34,524 nt of DNA from Sterolibacteriaceae bacterium (GCA_025360425.1 JANYCD010000084.1:1-34524); one strand, 5' to 3'. Positions 7,676 to 16,202 are shown, counted from the first letter of the stretch. The notes: generated from the sequence alone by a model not told the origin. Translations and numbers: made by a program.

Positions 7676-10441
7676 TTGATTCAAACATCCGAGGCTGACT
7701 CGTCCGCCACATCGCGGAAGCAACTGGCAAGCTCGGTTCACGCGGCCAGTTTTGGCGTCCCCCCCAGGTCGGTCGTTTTTGCGCTGGCAGGAATACTCGT
7801 CACCATCGCGATCATGCTGTGGCCGACGAGCGCAGGCAGCACGGACATCACCCCCGCTGAGCAAATGTTGCTGCATTTGTTGCTGACGATTTCCTGCGTT
7901 GTCGTCGCTGCCCCGATTTTTGCATTCGGCTTGGGCGCCCAAGGCCGCAACGCCCCGAAAGCACTACTGGTCGCCACCCTCTTTGCCGCGAGCGGGGTTC
8001 TGAATATTGCCCATGCGCTGGCTCTGTGGGGGATCCCTGGCGGTGGTGGATCGGAAATGCTGACAGGCCCCTTCGAACTTGCGGCGCAAACGTTGTTCGG
8101 CGCAGCGCTATTGCTGTGGTCCCTGAAAATCCAGATAGAGCACGACAGCAGGCGCCGCCGCAGTGCAATTTTGTTCGCGGCGACTGCGGCAACCGTGATG
8201 TTTTTGTGGCTGGTGCTGACCATTGGCGCAAGCCTGGCGCCAGGAGAGTACACCAGCACACGGATTGCGTATGGTGTTCTGGCCATCGACATGGTCGCCT
8301 TGATCAAGACCGGGCAACGACTCCAAAGGGACCCAGGGCGCAGCTTATCGATGCTGGTCGCAGCCACCTTCATCACAGTTCTCGGCCAATCGCTGGCCAG
8401 CGCGGGCGGCGACGGAGCGCATCTGGCGAGTCACCTCTATGCCCTGATCGCCGCCGTGTGCGTCTGCCGCGCTGCTTATCTGCGTACCATCGATGAGCCA
8501 TACTCGCTGCTTGAAGCCACGCGGTGCGCGCTGGAACTCAGTCGCGAACAACTGCGCTTACGGTCCGAATTATCATCGGACGGCTATTGGGAACAGGATC
8601 AGCACTTTCGTTTCACCAAGTTCTCCTGGCGAGCCAGCGACCCTACGCCAGTAGCGGAAGAAATGCTGCTCGGGAAAACCCGTTGGGAACTGCCTTTTGT
8701 GAAAGTCTCTGCCGCGCAATGGCAAGTCCATAAAGCGCTGCTGGAGGCCCATCAGCCTTTCGATGATTTTGAGATCACCGTTGATCTACCCGGTTTCAGT
8801 GTGCAGGTCGCCAGTTTGAGTGGGCGACCCGTTATTGCCGCCGATGGCACATTCGCCGGCTATCGTGGGATCAGCAAGGATATTACAACCCGCAAGCAGG
8901 CCGAAAATCTCCTCCGCGCGCAAGAGGCTGAGCTACGTCAAATCACCAATGGCATTCCGGCTTCAATTTCCCACTTTGATCGCCGACTAAATATTAAATT
9001 TGCCAATCGCGAATTCGCCAATCGCCGCAGTCTGCCGATTGAGCAAGTGATAGGTCAAAATCTCAACTATATTTATGATTTCGCGGCCAAGCCGCATATG
9101 TTTGACTACTGCCAGCAGGCATTGAACGGTGAGGAAGTATCCTTCACGCAAAGCAAGGTCATGCCGGATGGAACCACTCGGGTGACGCGCACTCGGCTGA
9201 TTCCCGAGCAAGATGACACGGGTGCTGTCATCGGTATTTTCAGCTTGGGGATTGACATCACCGAACTGTCGCGGGCGGAATCGGACATTCGTCTGCTGAA
9301 TCTGGATATGGAGCAGCGGATGAAGGAACGGGAGTTTCAGCATTCGATGTTGCAAACAACGCTCGAGACCTCGCTCGATGCCATCGTTCTCGTGGGCGAG
9401 GATGAACGTATTATTTTTTATAATCGAAACTTTGTCGGCCTGTTCAGCATTCCCGAAGACCTGCTGGCTGAGGGAACCGGCGACACCGCACTCCAGGTCG
9501 GTATGCAAAAGGTTGTCGATCCCTCAGCGTTCCTCGCCCACGTGAGAAGCCTCTATCAACAGCGGAATGAAAAAAGCCGGGGTAAAATTCACATGAAGGA
9601 CGGTCGGCTGATTGAAATGCTTTCGTCGCCGGTGATCAGCGCGGAAGGCTTTTATTATGGTCGCGTCTGGCAATTTCATGACATTACCGAGCAAGTAGTC
9701 GTGGAACAGGAAATTCGCGCATTGAACCACGCATTGGAGCGACGGGTGGGTGAGCGTACCCAGGTCCTGGAAGCGGTGGTCAAGGAACTTGAAGCATTCA
9801 GCTATTCGGTTTCCCACGACCTGCGCGCGCCGCTGCGGGCGATTGACGGATTTGCCCGCCTGCTTGAACAAAAACATGCGGATCGGCTCGACGATACCGG
9901 CAGAAATTACCTGGAACGGGTGATGCGCGGCAGCGCCCGCATGGGGGAACTCATCGACGACATGCTATTTTTGTCGCAGGTGACACGGAGCGACTTTTCC
10001 AGCACCGAGGTCGACATCAGTGAAATCTCAGGCGCCATTTTTTCCGACCACAGGTCGGCCAATCCTGAGCGTCGCGTGACCATCGACATTGAAAACGGAC
10101 TCGTCGTTCAAGGCGACCAGCGCCTGCTGCGAATTGCGCTGGAAAACCTGCTTGGCAACGCCTTGAAGTTCACCGCCAAGTGCGACGATACCCATATATC
10201 CGTCGGCACAAAAATCACACCCCAAGGCCGGGCCATATTCATCCAGGATAATGGTGCAGGCTTCGACATGCGCCATGCCGACAAGATGTTCCAGTCGTTT
10301 CAGCGGCTGCACGCCGACACTGAGTTCGAGGGAACGGGGATCGGCCTGGCAATTGTGCAGCGGATCGTCAACCGCCATGGCGGCCGCATCTGGGCCGAAG
10401 GTTTGGTCGGCGTTGGTGCTACGGTTTATTTCATCATCTAA
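7676..10441 (+). CDS. Membrane-bound multi-PAS sensor histidine kinase
   Basis: The N-terminal part (about residues 30-270) has seven or eight hydrophobic helices and resembles MASE3-type sensory modules. It is followed by three PAS-type regions, about 275-420, 425-535 and 550-685; two end in DIT-type linkers (GISKDITTRKQAEN, FHDITEQV). The dimerisation helix carries the phosphorylatable His714 in SYSVSHDLRAPLRAIDGF, a form common in phytochrome-like kinases. The ATPase domain has Asn828 in the N box and the DNGAGFDM and GTGIGLAI boxes. Start: the TTG at 7676 is preceded by AGGGA at a 6-base gap. An in-frame TTG at 7622 lacks a ribosome site, and a stop occurs at 7562. The next gene is a single-domain receiver, its likely partner. 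Confidence 0.82.
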   Translation: MIQTSEADSSATSRKQLASSVHAASFGVPPRSVVFALAGILVTIAIMLWPTSAGSTDITPAEQMLLHLLLTISCVVVAAPIFAFGLGAQGRNAPKALLVATLFAASGVLNIAHALALWGIPGGGGSEMLTGPFELAAQTLFGAALLLWSLKIQIEHDSRRRRSAILFAATAATVMFLWLVLTIGASLAPGEYTSTRIAYGVLAIDMVALIKTGQRLQRDPGRSLSMLVAATFITVLGQSLASAGGDGAHLASHLYALIAAVCVCRAAYLRTIDEPYSLLEATRCALELSREQLRLRSELSSDGYWEQDQHFRFTKFSWRASDPTPVAEEMLLGKTRWELPFVKVSAAQWQVHKALLEAHQPFDDFEITVDLPGFSVQVASLSGRPVIAADGTFAGYRGISKDITTRKQAENLLRAQEAELRQITNGIPASISHFDRRLNIKFANREFANRRSLPIEQVIGQNLNYIYDFAAKPHMFDYCQQALNGEEVSFTQSKVMPDGTTRVTRTRLIPEQDDTGAVIGIFSLGIDITELSRAESDIRLLNLDMEQRMKEREFQHSMLQTTLETSLDAIVLVGEDERIIFYNRNFVGLFSIPEDLLAEGTGDTALQVGMQKVVDPSAFLAHVRSLYQQRNEKSRGKIHMKDGRLIEMLSSPVISAEGFYYGRVWQFHDITEQVVVEQEIRALNHALERRVGERTQVLEAVVKELEAFSYSVSHDLRAPLRAIDGFARLLEQKHADRLDDTGRNYLERVMRGSARMGELIDDMLFLSQVTRSDFSSTEVDISEISGAIFSDHRSANPERRVTIDIENGLVVQGDQRLLRIALENLLGNALKFTAKCDDTHISVGTKITPQGRAIFIQDNGAGFDMRHADKMFQSFQRLHADTEFEGTGIGLAIVQRIVNRHGGRIWAEGLVGVGATVYFII

Positions 10442-10553
10442 GTACACTTCAAGGTGCGACATTCCGCACCCTGGCGGCAGGGTCCGTTGCCACTGCAACG
10501 CCCGCAACTTGCCTCCATGCCAGCGCATTCCGGAAACTTGATAAACTCGACGC

Positions 10554-11021
10554 ATGGGCATGTCTACGAACATCGATAAAGCACGCGCTGGCAAAACCAT
10601 TCTGTTGGTCGAAGACAATCCGGACGACCGCGACCTGGCCCTGCATGCCTTTGCGCTGGCCAAGATCGGGAATCGGATGGACTTCTGCAAAGATGGACAA
10701 GAGGCGCTGGATTATCTGTTTGGCACCGGCCAATTTTCCGGTGCCAGCCAGCCGGCAATGCCGGGACTGGTCCTGCTCGACCTCAAGTTGCCGAAGGTCG
10801 ACGGCATTGAAGTATTGAAGAAAGTCCGCGCAAACGCAGCGACACGCCGTTTGCCCGTGGTCATCATGACCTCATCGCGCGAGGAAAGCGATGTCCTCGC
10901 GTGTTATGACAGTCACGCCAACAGCTATATACGAAAACCCGTCGATTTTCTGTTGTTTGTGCAGACCGCCCGTCAGCTCGGCCACTACTGGCTGGCGCTG
11001 AACGAGGCTCCCCCGCATTAG
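10554..11021 (+). CDS. Rcp1-like single-domain response regulator
   Basis: This 155-residue protein is one receiver domain of the Rcp1 type, the family that partners phytochrome-like kinases. The acidic cluster is in ILLVEDNPDDRDL, the phospho-acceptor Asp in LLDLKLPKVDG (near residue 78), the Ser/Thr in VIMTSSREE and the Lys in YIRKPVDF. There is no output domain, so it is probably a phosphate carrier or acts by protein contact. A second in-frame ATG six bases downstream (10560) is an alternative start; neither has a strong Shine-Dalgarno sequence. It sits 112 bases after the kinase gene and 3 bases before the next kinase, consistent with one signalling operon. Confidence 0.85.
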   Translation: MGMSTNIDKARAGKTILLVEDNPDDRDLALHAFALAKIGNRMDFCKDGQEALDYLFGTGQFSGASQPAMPGLVLLDLKLPKVDGIEVLKKVRANAATRRLPVVIMTSSREESDVLACYDSHANSYIRKPVDFLLFVQTARQLGHYWLALNEAPPH

Positions 11022-11024
11022 TCG

Positions 11025-12566
11025 ATGATTGCCGCTGCTGTAACACTACGCGTATTGCATGTTGAGGATTCCGTCGATGACGCGGAGTTGGTACGTTCCG
11101 CGCTCGAGCATGGTGGATTCAATGTTGACGCGCACCGGGTGGAGACCGAACAGGGAATGCTAGATGCGTTGGAACGGACTGATTGGGATCTGGTGATTTC
11201 GGATTTCAATCTGCCGCAGTTTAACGCCAGCCGCGCGCTTCAATTGTTGAAAAGCAGTGCCATGGATATTCCGTTTTTTATCGCCTCGGGTTATATCGGT
11301 CAAGAAGGGGCGGTTGCCCTGGTCAAGGCCGGCAGTACCGACTTTGTCATGAAATCCAATCTGGCCCACCTGCCGGTCGTCGTCGAACGCGGGCTCAGGG
11401 AATATGGGACACGCAAGGCACATCAGGTGGCAAGCGCCGCATTGCATGAAAGCGAAGCGCGTTACCGGGCAATCGCCGCCAATCTGCCTGGCATGGTGTA
11501 TCAATCGCTATTGAGCAGGGATGAAACAATACATTTCAACTATGTCAGTGATCAGTGCAAACCGCTGTTTGGTATCGACGCCGAGACATTGATCGCCAAC
11601 CCACAACTGTTGGTCGAACTGCTGTTGCCGGAAGATGTCGAGAGTTTCAGAAAGATCGTCAAAAAAATTCCTCGCGATCTCACCAACACCAATTGGGAAG
11701 GCCGTTGTCGGATACCACCCGAGGGGGACGTGAAGTGGATCAATCTTCGTGCCAGCCACCGTCAGCTTCCCAACGGACAAATTCTTTCGGAAGGCATCTT
11801 CAGCAACATTACCCAGAGCAAGGTCTGGCAGATGGCGCTGGAACGGTCGCAGGAGGAGTTGCGCGAACTGTCGAAGCACCTGCAACTCGCCAAGGAACAG
11901 GAGCGCAGCCACATCGCACGGGAATTGCATGACGAATTGGGCAGCACACTGACCGCCATCAAGATAGACCTGTTGCGCCTTAGCAGCGGGCTGCCAGAGG
12001 ATCGTGCCGACCTTTTCCATAAAATCGGCTCGGCCACCAACCTGCTCGATCACGCCATGGATACCGTGCGCAACGTGGCACAAAGCCTGCGTCCGGGCAT
12101 TTTGGACTTCGGCTTGCATGCCGCGATCGAATGGCAGACGCGTGAATTCCAGAAGCGGCTGGGGATCGACTGCGAAATAAACTGCCACGCAGAAGCGCTC
12201 ATCATCGATTCGGATACATCAACAGCCATTTTCCGCATTTTTCAGGAAACCCTGACCAATATTTCCAAGCACTCTGATGCCACGCGGGTCAAAGTGACCC
12301 TGGTGGAAGACGGAGAGATGGTGTTTCTCGAAGTGGAAGACAATGGCAATGGCATCACCGAATACGATATCTCGAAGACCGGTTCTTTCGGCATCCACAA
12401 CATGCGCGAGCGGGTCGAGGCACTGGGCGGTGAATTCGAAATCGAAAATAGCGCTTCCGGGCACGGTACCCGCGTCTGCGTTACCATCTCACTGGTCGGA
12501 AAAGACGCTATCGAGGTCGGGACCGATACCCAGCAAACCCTGTTTGAGGAACCGCTCAATCCCTGA
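11025..12566 (+). CDS. Receiver-PAS-HisKA_3 sensor histidine kinase
   Basis: The 513-residue soluble protein combines an N-terminal receiver, a PAS domain (about 142-265) and a NarX/UhpB-type kinase core. The receiver has Glu14-Asp15 (VLHVEDS), phospho-acceptor Asp60 (VISDFNLP) and Lys110. The HisKA_3 dimerisation segment contains RSHIARELHDELGSTL, with His302 as the likely phosphorylation site. The ATPase domain has Asn412 (FQETLTNISKHS) and DNGNGI. HisKA_3 kinases usually act on NarL-type regulators, and the next gene is exactly that, 46 bases downstream. The N-terminal receiver suggests that the upstream kinase modulates this one, giving a branched relay (inference). No membrane segments are seen. 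Confidence 0.88.
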   Translation: MIAAAVTLRVLHVEDSVDDAELVRSALEHGGFNVDAHRVETEQGMLDALERTDWDLVISDFNLPQFNASRALQLLKSSAMDIPFFIASGYIGQEGAVALVKAGSTDFVMKSNLAHLPVVVERGLREYGTRKAHQVASAALHESEARYRAIAANLPGMVYQSLLSRDETIHFNYVSDQCKPLFGIDAETLIANPQLLVELLLPEDVESFRKIVKKIPRDLTNTNWEGRCRIPPEGDVKWINLRASHRQLPNGQILSEGIFSNITQSKVWQMALERSQEELRELSKHLQLAKEQERSHIARELHDELGSTLTAIKIDLLRLSSGLPEDRADLFHKIGSATNLLDHAMDTVRNVAQSLRPGILDFGLHAAIEWQTREFQKRLGIDCEINCHAEALIIDSDTSTAIFRIFQETLTNISKHSDATRVKVTLVEDGEMVFLEVEDNGNGITEYDISKTGSFGIHNMRERVEALGGEFEIENSASGHGTRVCVTISLVGKDAIEVGTDTQQTLFEEPLNP

Positions 12567-12612
12567 CCGCGCCGATCTGCCTGCGCGGAAATATGGAGCA
12601 CGGAGAAACTGC

Positions 12613-13269
12613 ATGATGAAGATTTTGCTTGTCGATGACCATGCGATTTTGCGCCATGGCCTGCGGCAGATACTCTCCGACACGGAAGGCATGGAAGTCA
12701 CCGCGGAAGCGGAAAATGCCGAGCAGGCCATCCGTCTGGTGCGCGAGCAGCCGTTTGACGTGGTAGTGCTTGACATTACCCTGCCCGATCGCAATGGCCT
12801 TGAAACCCTGAAGATTCTCAAGCGTGAACATCCCAAACTCGCCGTACTGATACTGACCATGCACGGCGAGGACGAGTTCGGCGTGCGTGCACTCAAGGCC
12901 GGCGCCTCAGGGTACCTGACCAAGAAAAGCGCGCCGGATCAACTGGTCAACGCGGTGCGCATGGTGGCCAGCGGTCGAAAATATATCGGGCCAAAGCTGG
13001 CCGAGGAACTGGCCAAATCTTTCGGCAATGAAAGCGACCAGCCACCGCATGAAACACTTTCGGACAGGGAATATCAGATCCTGTGCATGATCGCTTCGGG
13101 CACCGCATTGTCGGAAATGGCCGCCAAGCTCTCCATCAGTCCGAAGACCGTCAGCGTTTACCGGGCGCGGATCATGGCTAAAATGAAATTCAGCAACAAC
13201 GCCGAAATGACCCACTACGCCATCAAGCACCAACTGGTGCAGTGGGCGCCCAAAGCGCTCACGTCCTGA
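12613..13269 (+). CDS. NarL/FixJ-family LuxR-type response regulator
   Basis: This 218-residue DNA-binding regulator is probably the output of the preceding HisKA_3 kinase. Its receiver has Asp8-Asp9, phospho-acceptor Asp54 (VVLDITLPDRNG) and Lys104 (YLTKKS). The C-terminal LuxR helix-turn-helix covers about residues 148-210 (LSDREYQILCMIASG, LSISPKTVSVYRARIMAKM). The ATG at 12613 follows GGAG with a 7-base gap, and a second ATG follows immediately. The longer upstream reading frame overlaps the kinase gene and is not supported by homology. Its targets are unknown; the neighbouring diguanylate cyclase and flagellar genes are candidates by position only. Confidence 0.9.
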   Translation: MMKILLVDDHAILRHGLRQILSDTEGMEVTAEAENAEQAIRLVREQPFDVVVLDITLPDRNGLETLKILKREHPKLAVLILTMHGEDEFGVRALKAGASGYLTKKSAPDQLVNAVRMVASGRKYIGPKLAEELAKSFGNESDQPPHETLSDREYQILCMIASGTALSEMAAKLSISPKTVSVYRARIMAKMKFSNNAEMTHYAIKHQLVQWAPKALTS

Positions 13270-13300
13270 GTTGTCCTGAGTTGTCCTGAATTGTCCTGAG
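13262..13300 (+). repeat. 10-bp tandem repeat across the regulator stop codon
   Basis: The unit TTGTCCTGAG occurs nearly four times in a row (13262-13270 partial, then 13271-13280, 13281-13290 with one change, and 13291-13300). The stop codon TGA of the upstream regulator lies in the first, partial copy. Copy-number change would leave the protein intact. Confidence 0.7.
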
Positions 13301-13393
13301 TCCGGCCCGGTTACGCCGCGCCCGCTGCGAAACCGCGAGATGCAGCCCGGCTTTGCGAATGGTCAGCGCAAGGCACCAGATTTTGCAAGCCGC

Positions 13394-13433
13394 CTGCTCA
13401 AGAAAAAACCCCGTTGTCCGATAACTTGAGCAG
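13394..13433 (+). promoter_or_regulatory. Probable sigma-28 promoter framed by a 9-bp inverted repeat
   Basis: The pair TCAA (13398-13401) and TCCGATAA (13417-13424) is separated by 15 bases, matching the sigma-28 (FliA) pattern TAAA-N15-GCCGATAA. The -10 octamer is the same as that upstream of fliC. A perfect inverted repeat CTGCTCAAG (13394-13402) / CTTGAGCAG (13425-13433) brackets the promoter, with the left arm covering the -35. A transcript would start near 13431 and lead into the first diguanylate cyclase gene. Confidence 0.6.
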
Positions 13434-13439
13434 TAATCC

Positions 13440-13520
13440 GGTACTTGGAGTTGCGCAAGACTGCGGCTGACGCAGAAAATGCAGCGTCAGCCGTGGCCGA
13501 ATCACGACTTTCCAAGTACC
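13440..13520 (+). other. Nested hairpin leader of the first diguanylate cyclase gene
   Basis: Perfect 10-bp arms GGTACTTGGA (13440-13449) and TCCAAGTACC (13511-13520) enclose a second perfect 10-bp hairpin, CGGCTGACGC (13464-13473) / GCGTCAGCCG (13484-13493). The structure ends 4 bases before the ATG at 13525. It would form most of the 5' leader of a transcript from the sigma-28 promoter. It may be regulatory; it does not match a c-di-GMP riboswitch that I recognise. Confidence 0.6.
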
Positions 13521-13524
13521 CGTC

Positions 13525-15234
13525 ATGCACGCCCATTGGACCAGAATAATGACGACCTCGGTAGCAAACAAAGAGACCCCCATCGGTGAAGCCACGGACG
13601 TGGCACGCAAAACCTTGCGCATGCTGGCTTCGAAACGGGTCGCACCGACGCCTGAAAATTATCGGCAAATCTATCTCGAAATCGTCGGTACCGGCCCTGC
13701 CACCTCAACCAGTAACGAACCGGAGAACCTGTCCTGGGGACTGCTGATTGCAGCGTTGGTCAAGCATTGGGAAGCCCGCCAGATCGGCTGGACCACCGCC
13801 AGGAAGCGCGAGGGGTTGCAGCGGGTACTCTCGACCTCCGATCCCGGCGTGCTGTTCAAGCGCGTGACGGCATTAATCCAGAGCTGGTCAAAATCCGCAC
13901 CCGCTGACGCGCTGGGGTTGCCGAACCCCGAAGACAATGCAATGGCTTCACCCCCGGATATTCGATGTAGCGAACAAATCGCGAACTCTATAGCGGAAGT
14001 GTCGTTGACCAATGCTTTGGGCGACCAACCCGTGCTCGTCGAATCGCTCCGTGGCTGGCTCGCAGATGCACTGGAGTCTGTTGTTGCGGTGCGCCTGTCC
14101 AGCAACGAAAAGCTCGCTGCCGAGGCCAGGCGACTGGCTGCCAGATTGCGCGAACTGGACAGCAAGGACGCATTGCCCATTCTGTCGCGCGAGTTGCGTA
14201 CGTTCTGGTCCAGAGTGGACAAGCAATGTACCGACGACAGCGGGCTCAGGGATGGCGTTCTGCGCTTGCTGCGCCTGATGGTGGAAAACATTCACGAGCT
14301 GCTGGCCGACGATCGCTGGCTGCAGGGCCAAATGGACATGGTGCGCCGTGTTCTGTCCGAGCCGAACGACATTCAATTGATCGAAGATGCCGAACGCAGC
14401 ATCAAGGCAGTGATCTTCAAACAGGGAATCCTCAAGCACAGCCTGAATGACGCCAAGTCAACGTTGAAGGACATGGTCTCGCGCTTCATCGACCAACTGG
14501 GCGAAATGTCCGAAAGCACGGGCGCCTACCATAGCAAGCTCGATCACTACGCGCAAACCATCCGCGAAACCGATGACATCAGCGAACTCAGCGCGCTGCT
14601 CGACGACCTGATGCACGAAACGCAGCAGATCCAGGCCGAGACGGAGCGCTCGCGTGAAGGCATTATCGCGGTACGGGTGCGCGCCGAGACAGCAGAACAA
14701 AAAGTCCGGCAACTGGAAGCCGAACTCGTACAAGCCAGCGAGCTGGTACGCGAGGACCAATTGACCGGCGTGCTCAACCGGCGCGGACTCGACGAAGCGT
14801 TCGAGCGTGAGCTTTCGCGCATTGAGCGGAATCGCAGCCCGCTTTGCGCAGCCTTGCTGGATCTGGACAACTTCAAGCGTCTCAACGACTCGCATGGGCA
14901 TCAGGCCGGCGATCGCGCCCTGGTGCACATGATCGAGATCGTCAAAACCACGGTCCGTCCCCATGACATTGTGGCCCGTTACGGCGGCGAGGAGTTTCTG
15001 ATTCTGCTTCCGGATACTGAAATCGAGGAAGCAGTTACTGTCATCACCCGCCTTCAGCGCAATCTGACCACCCATTTTTTCCTGCATAACAATGAAAAGC
15101 TGCTGATCACCTTCAGTGCCGGCGTCGCGCTGCTGATGCAGAACGAAACACGGGATTCGCTGGTGGAACGCGCCGACACCGCCCTGTATCAGGCCAAGGC
15201 TGCGGGCAAGAACCGTGTCATTGCAGCAACCTGA
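13525..15234 (+). CDS. Diguanylate cyclase with long helical N-terminal region
   Basis: The C-terminal GGDEF domain should condense two GTP into c-di-GMP. The active-site motif is GGEEF at residues 487-491. The inhibitory I-site RPHD (478-481) sits five residues upstream, so product feedback is expected. Residues 1-400 are mainly helical, without membrane segments. They begin with an ARKTLRMLASKRVAPTPENY motif seen in a family of soluble betaproteobacterial cyclases, and a coiled coil (about 375-425) leads into the catalytic domain. A second ATG at 13549 (residue 9) is an alternative start. A probable sigma-28 promoter upstream suggests co-expression with late flagellar genes. The next gene is a shorter paralogue. 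Confidence 0.9.
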   Translation: MHAHWTRIMTTSVANKETPIGEATDVARKTLRMLASKRVAPTPENYRQIYLEIVGTGPATSTSNEPENLSWGLLIAALVKHWEARQIGWTTARKREGLQRVLSTSDPGVLFKRVTALIQSWSKSAPADALGLPNPEDNAMASPPDIRCSEQIANSIAEVSLTNALGDQPVLVESLRGWLADALESVVAVRLSSNEKLAAEARRLAARLRELDSKDALPILSRELRTFWSRVDKQCTDDSGLRDGVLRLLRLMVENIHELLADDRWLQGQMDMVRRVLSEPNDIQLIEDAERSIKAVIFKQGILKHSLNDAKSTLKDMVSRFIDQLGEMSESTGAYHSKLDHYAQTIRETDDISELSALLDDLMHETQQIQAETERSREGIIAVRVRAETAEQKVRQLEAELVQASELVREDQLTGVLNRRGLDEAFERELSRIERNRSPLCAALLDLDNFKRLNDSHGHQAGDRALVHMIEIVKTTVRPHDIVARYGGEEFLILLPDTEIEEAVTVITRLQRNLTTHFFLHNNEKLLITFSAGVALLMQNETRDSLVERADTALYQAKAAGKNRVIAAT

Positions 15235-15320
15235 GTTTCCGATTCGGTCCCAAAAGAAAGAACTGGCACAACGAACAAGTCTCTAATCCCGCTACGGCGG
15301 CGCGCCGACCTTGGTAATTT

Positions 15321-15375
15321 ACCCATGCGCTGGCAATGCATGGGTCATTGCCAGCCCTGACCAAGACCGCAGGGC
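15321..15375 (+). other. Overlapping, mutually exclusive hairpins in the second cyclase leader
   Basis: Hairpin A pairs ACCCATGC (15321-15328) with GCATGGGT (15338-15345). Hairpin B pairs CTGGCAATG (15330-15338) with CATTGCCAG (15346-15354). Both stems are perfect, but A's right arm includes the loop of B and B's left arm includes the loop of A, so they cannot form together. A third hairpin follows, GCCCTG (15354-15359) / CAGGGC (15370-15375), just upstream of the ribosome-binding site GGAGAG at 15381. No U-run follows any of them. Confidence 0.6.
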
Positions 15376-15390
15376 CTGCCGGAGAGACAA

Positions 15391-16170
15391 ATGCAACTGA
15401 TCAAACAAAAGCAACCGTTGCGGGCCGTCAAGATGACCGAACGCAACAGCTTCCAGAAAGCGCCTGCAGAACAACTGCCAGTTAGTTCCAGCGCCTATTA
15501 CAACCACATCCTCGGCTATGCCCGCAAAATCCGCAGCACCCACGATGCCGAGGAAATCATCCGCATTCTCGATGAAGCGCTACAGGAAACCCGTGGCCTG
15601 CATGCCATCAACGAACTCGCCATCGCACGCAGGCAGGTCGCCGCCGCCGAACGCAAAATCTCCGCGCTGAAGACAGAACTCGAAGAAGTCAGCGAATTGC
15701 TGAAGGAAGACCCGCTCACTGGCGCCCTCAACCGGCGTGGCCTGAACGAAGCATTTACCCGCGAGACTGCACGTGCCGATCGCCGCGGCACTTCGTTGTG
15801 CCTGGTACTGCTCGATCTCGATAATTTCAAGATCCTCAACGATACACACGGTCACCAGGCAGGCGATACCGCCTTGATCGAACTTACCCGCACCGCCCGA
15901 ACAACGCTGCGTCCCAACGACTCGGTTGCCCGCATCGGCGGGGAAGAATTTGTATTGCTGTTGCCGGACACCGATCTTGAGGCGGCTTCGTCAGCCACCA
16001 AACGACTTGCGGAAAATCTGGCGGAAAATGGCATGCGCACTTCGTTCAGCGCCGGCGTCGCCCTGCGCAATCCGGAAGAAGCGCTGCACTCAATGCTGGA
16101 CCGGGCCGACCGCGCTCTTTATAGCGCCAAGCAGGCGGGGAAAAACCGCGCCGCAGTCGCACCCCAGTAA
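15391..16170 (+). CDS. Compact diguanylate cyclase, paralogue of the preceding gene
   Basis: This 259-residue protein aligns collinearly with roughly the last 225 residues of the preceding cyclase. Both have a short helical segment, a coiled coil ending in SELLKED, then a complete GGDEF domain. The active-site motif GGEEF is at 183-187 and the I-site RPND at 174-177, so an active, feedback-inhibited c-di-GMP synthase is expected. There is no membrane segment or recognisable sensor domain. GGAG lies 6 bases before the ATG. The pair looks like a duplication that kept only the C-terminal half, or a parent and a truncated copy. Its leader contains alternative hairpins. Position upstream of fliC suggests a motility-related role. 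Confidence 0.9.
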   Translation: MQLIKQKQPLRAVKMTERNSFQKAPAEQLPVSSSAYYNHILGYARKIRSTHDAEEIIRILDEALQETRGLHAINELAIARRQVAAAERKISALKTELEEVSELLKEDPLTGALNRRGLNEAFTRETARADRRGTSLCLVLLDLDNFKILNDTHGHQAGDTALIELTRTARTTLRPNDSVARIGGEEFVLLLPDTDLEAASSATKRLAENLAENGMRTSFSAGVALRNPEEALHSMLDRADRALYSAKQAGKNRAAVAPQ

Positions 16171-16181
16171 GGCAGTGCCCC

Positions 16182-16202
16182 AAGGCCCGCATGCGCGGCC
16201 TT
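16182..16202 (+). terminator. Weak hairpin after the second cyclase gene
   Basis: AAGGCC (16182-16187) pairs with GGCCTT (16197-16202) around a loop that is itself nearly palindromic. It lies 11 bases after the stop codon. There is no U-run, so it may be a transcript end or only a processing hairpin. Confidence 0.3.

Noticed and set aside
7487-7942. Minus-strand 151-codon open frame upstream of and overlapping the membrane kinase gene
   Set aside because: Composition is Arg/Gln-rich with no recognisable motif, and it lies antisense to the kinase N-terminus; it looks like a shadow frame.
13440-13520. c-di-GMP riboswitch (GEMM-I type) upstream of the first cyclase
   Set aside because: The nested stems do not reproduce the conserved GEMM core that I know; kept only as an unclassified structured leader.
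15260-15290. Sigma-54 promoter starting at TGGCAC upstream of the second cyclase
   Set aside because: The matching -12 TTGC element is absent at the correct spacing.
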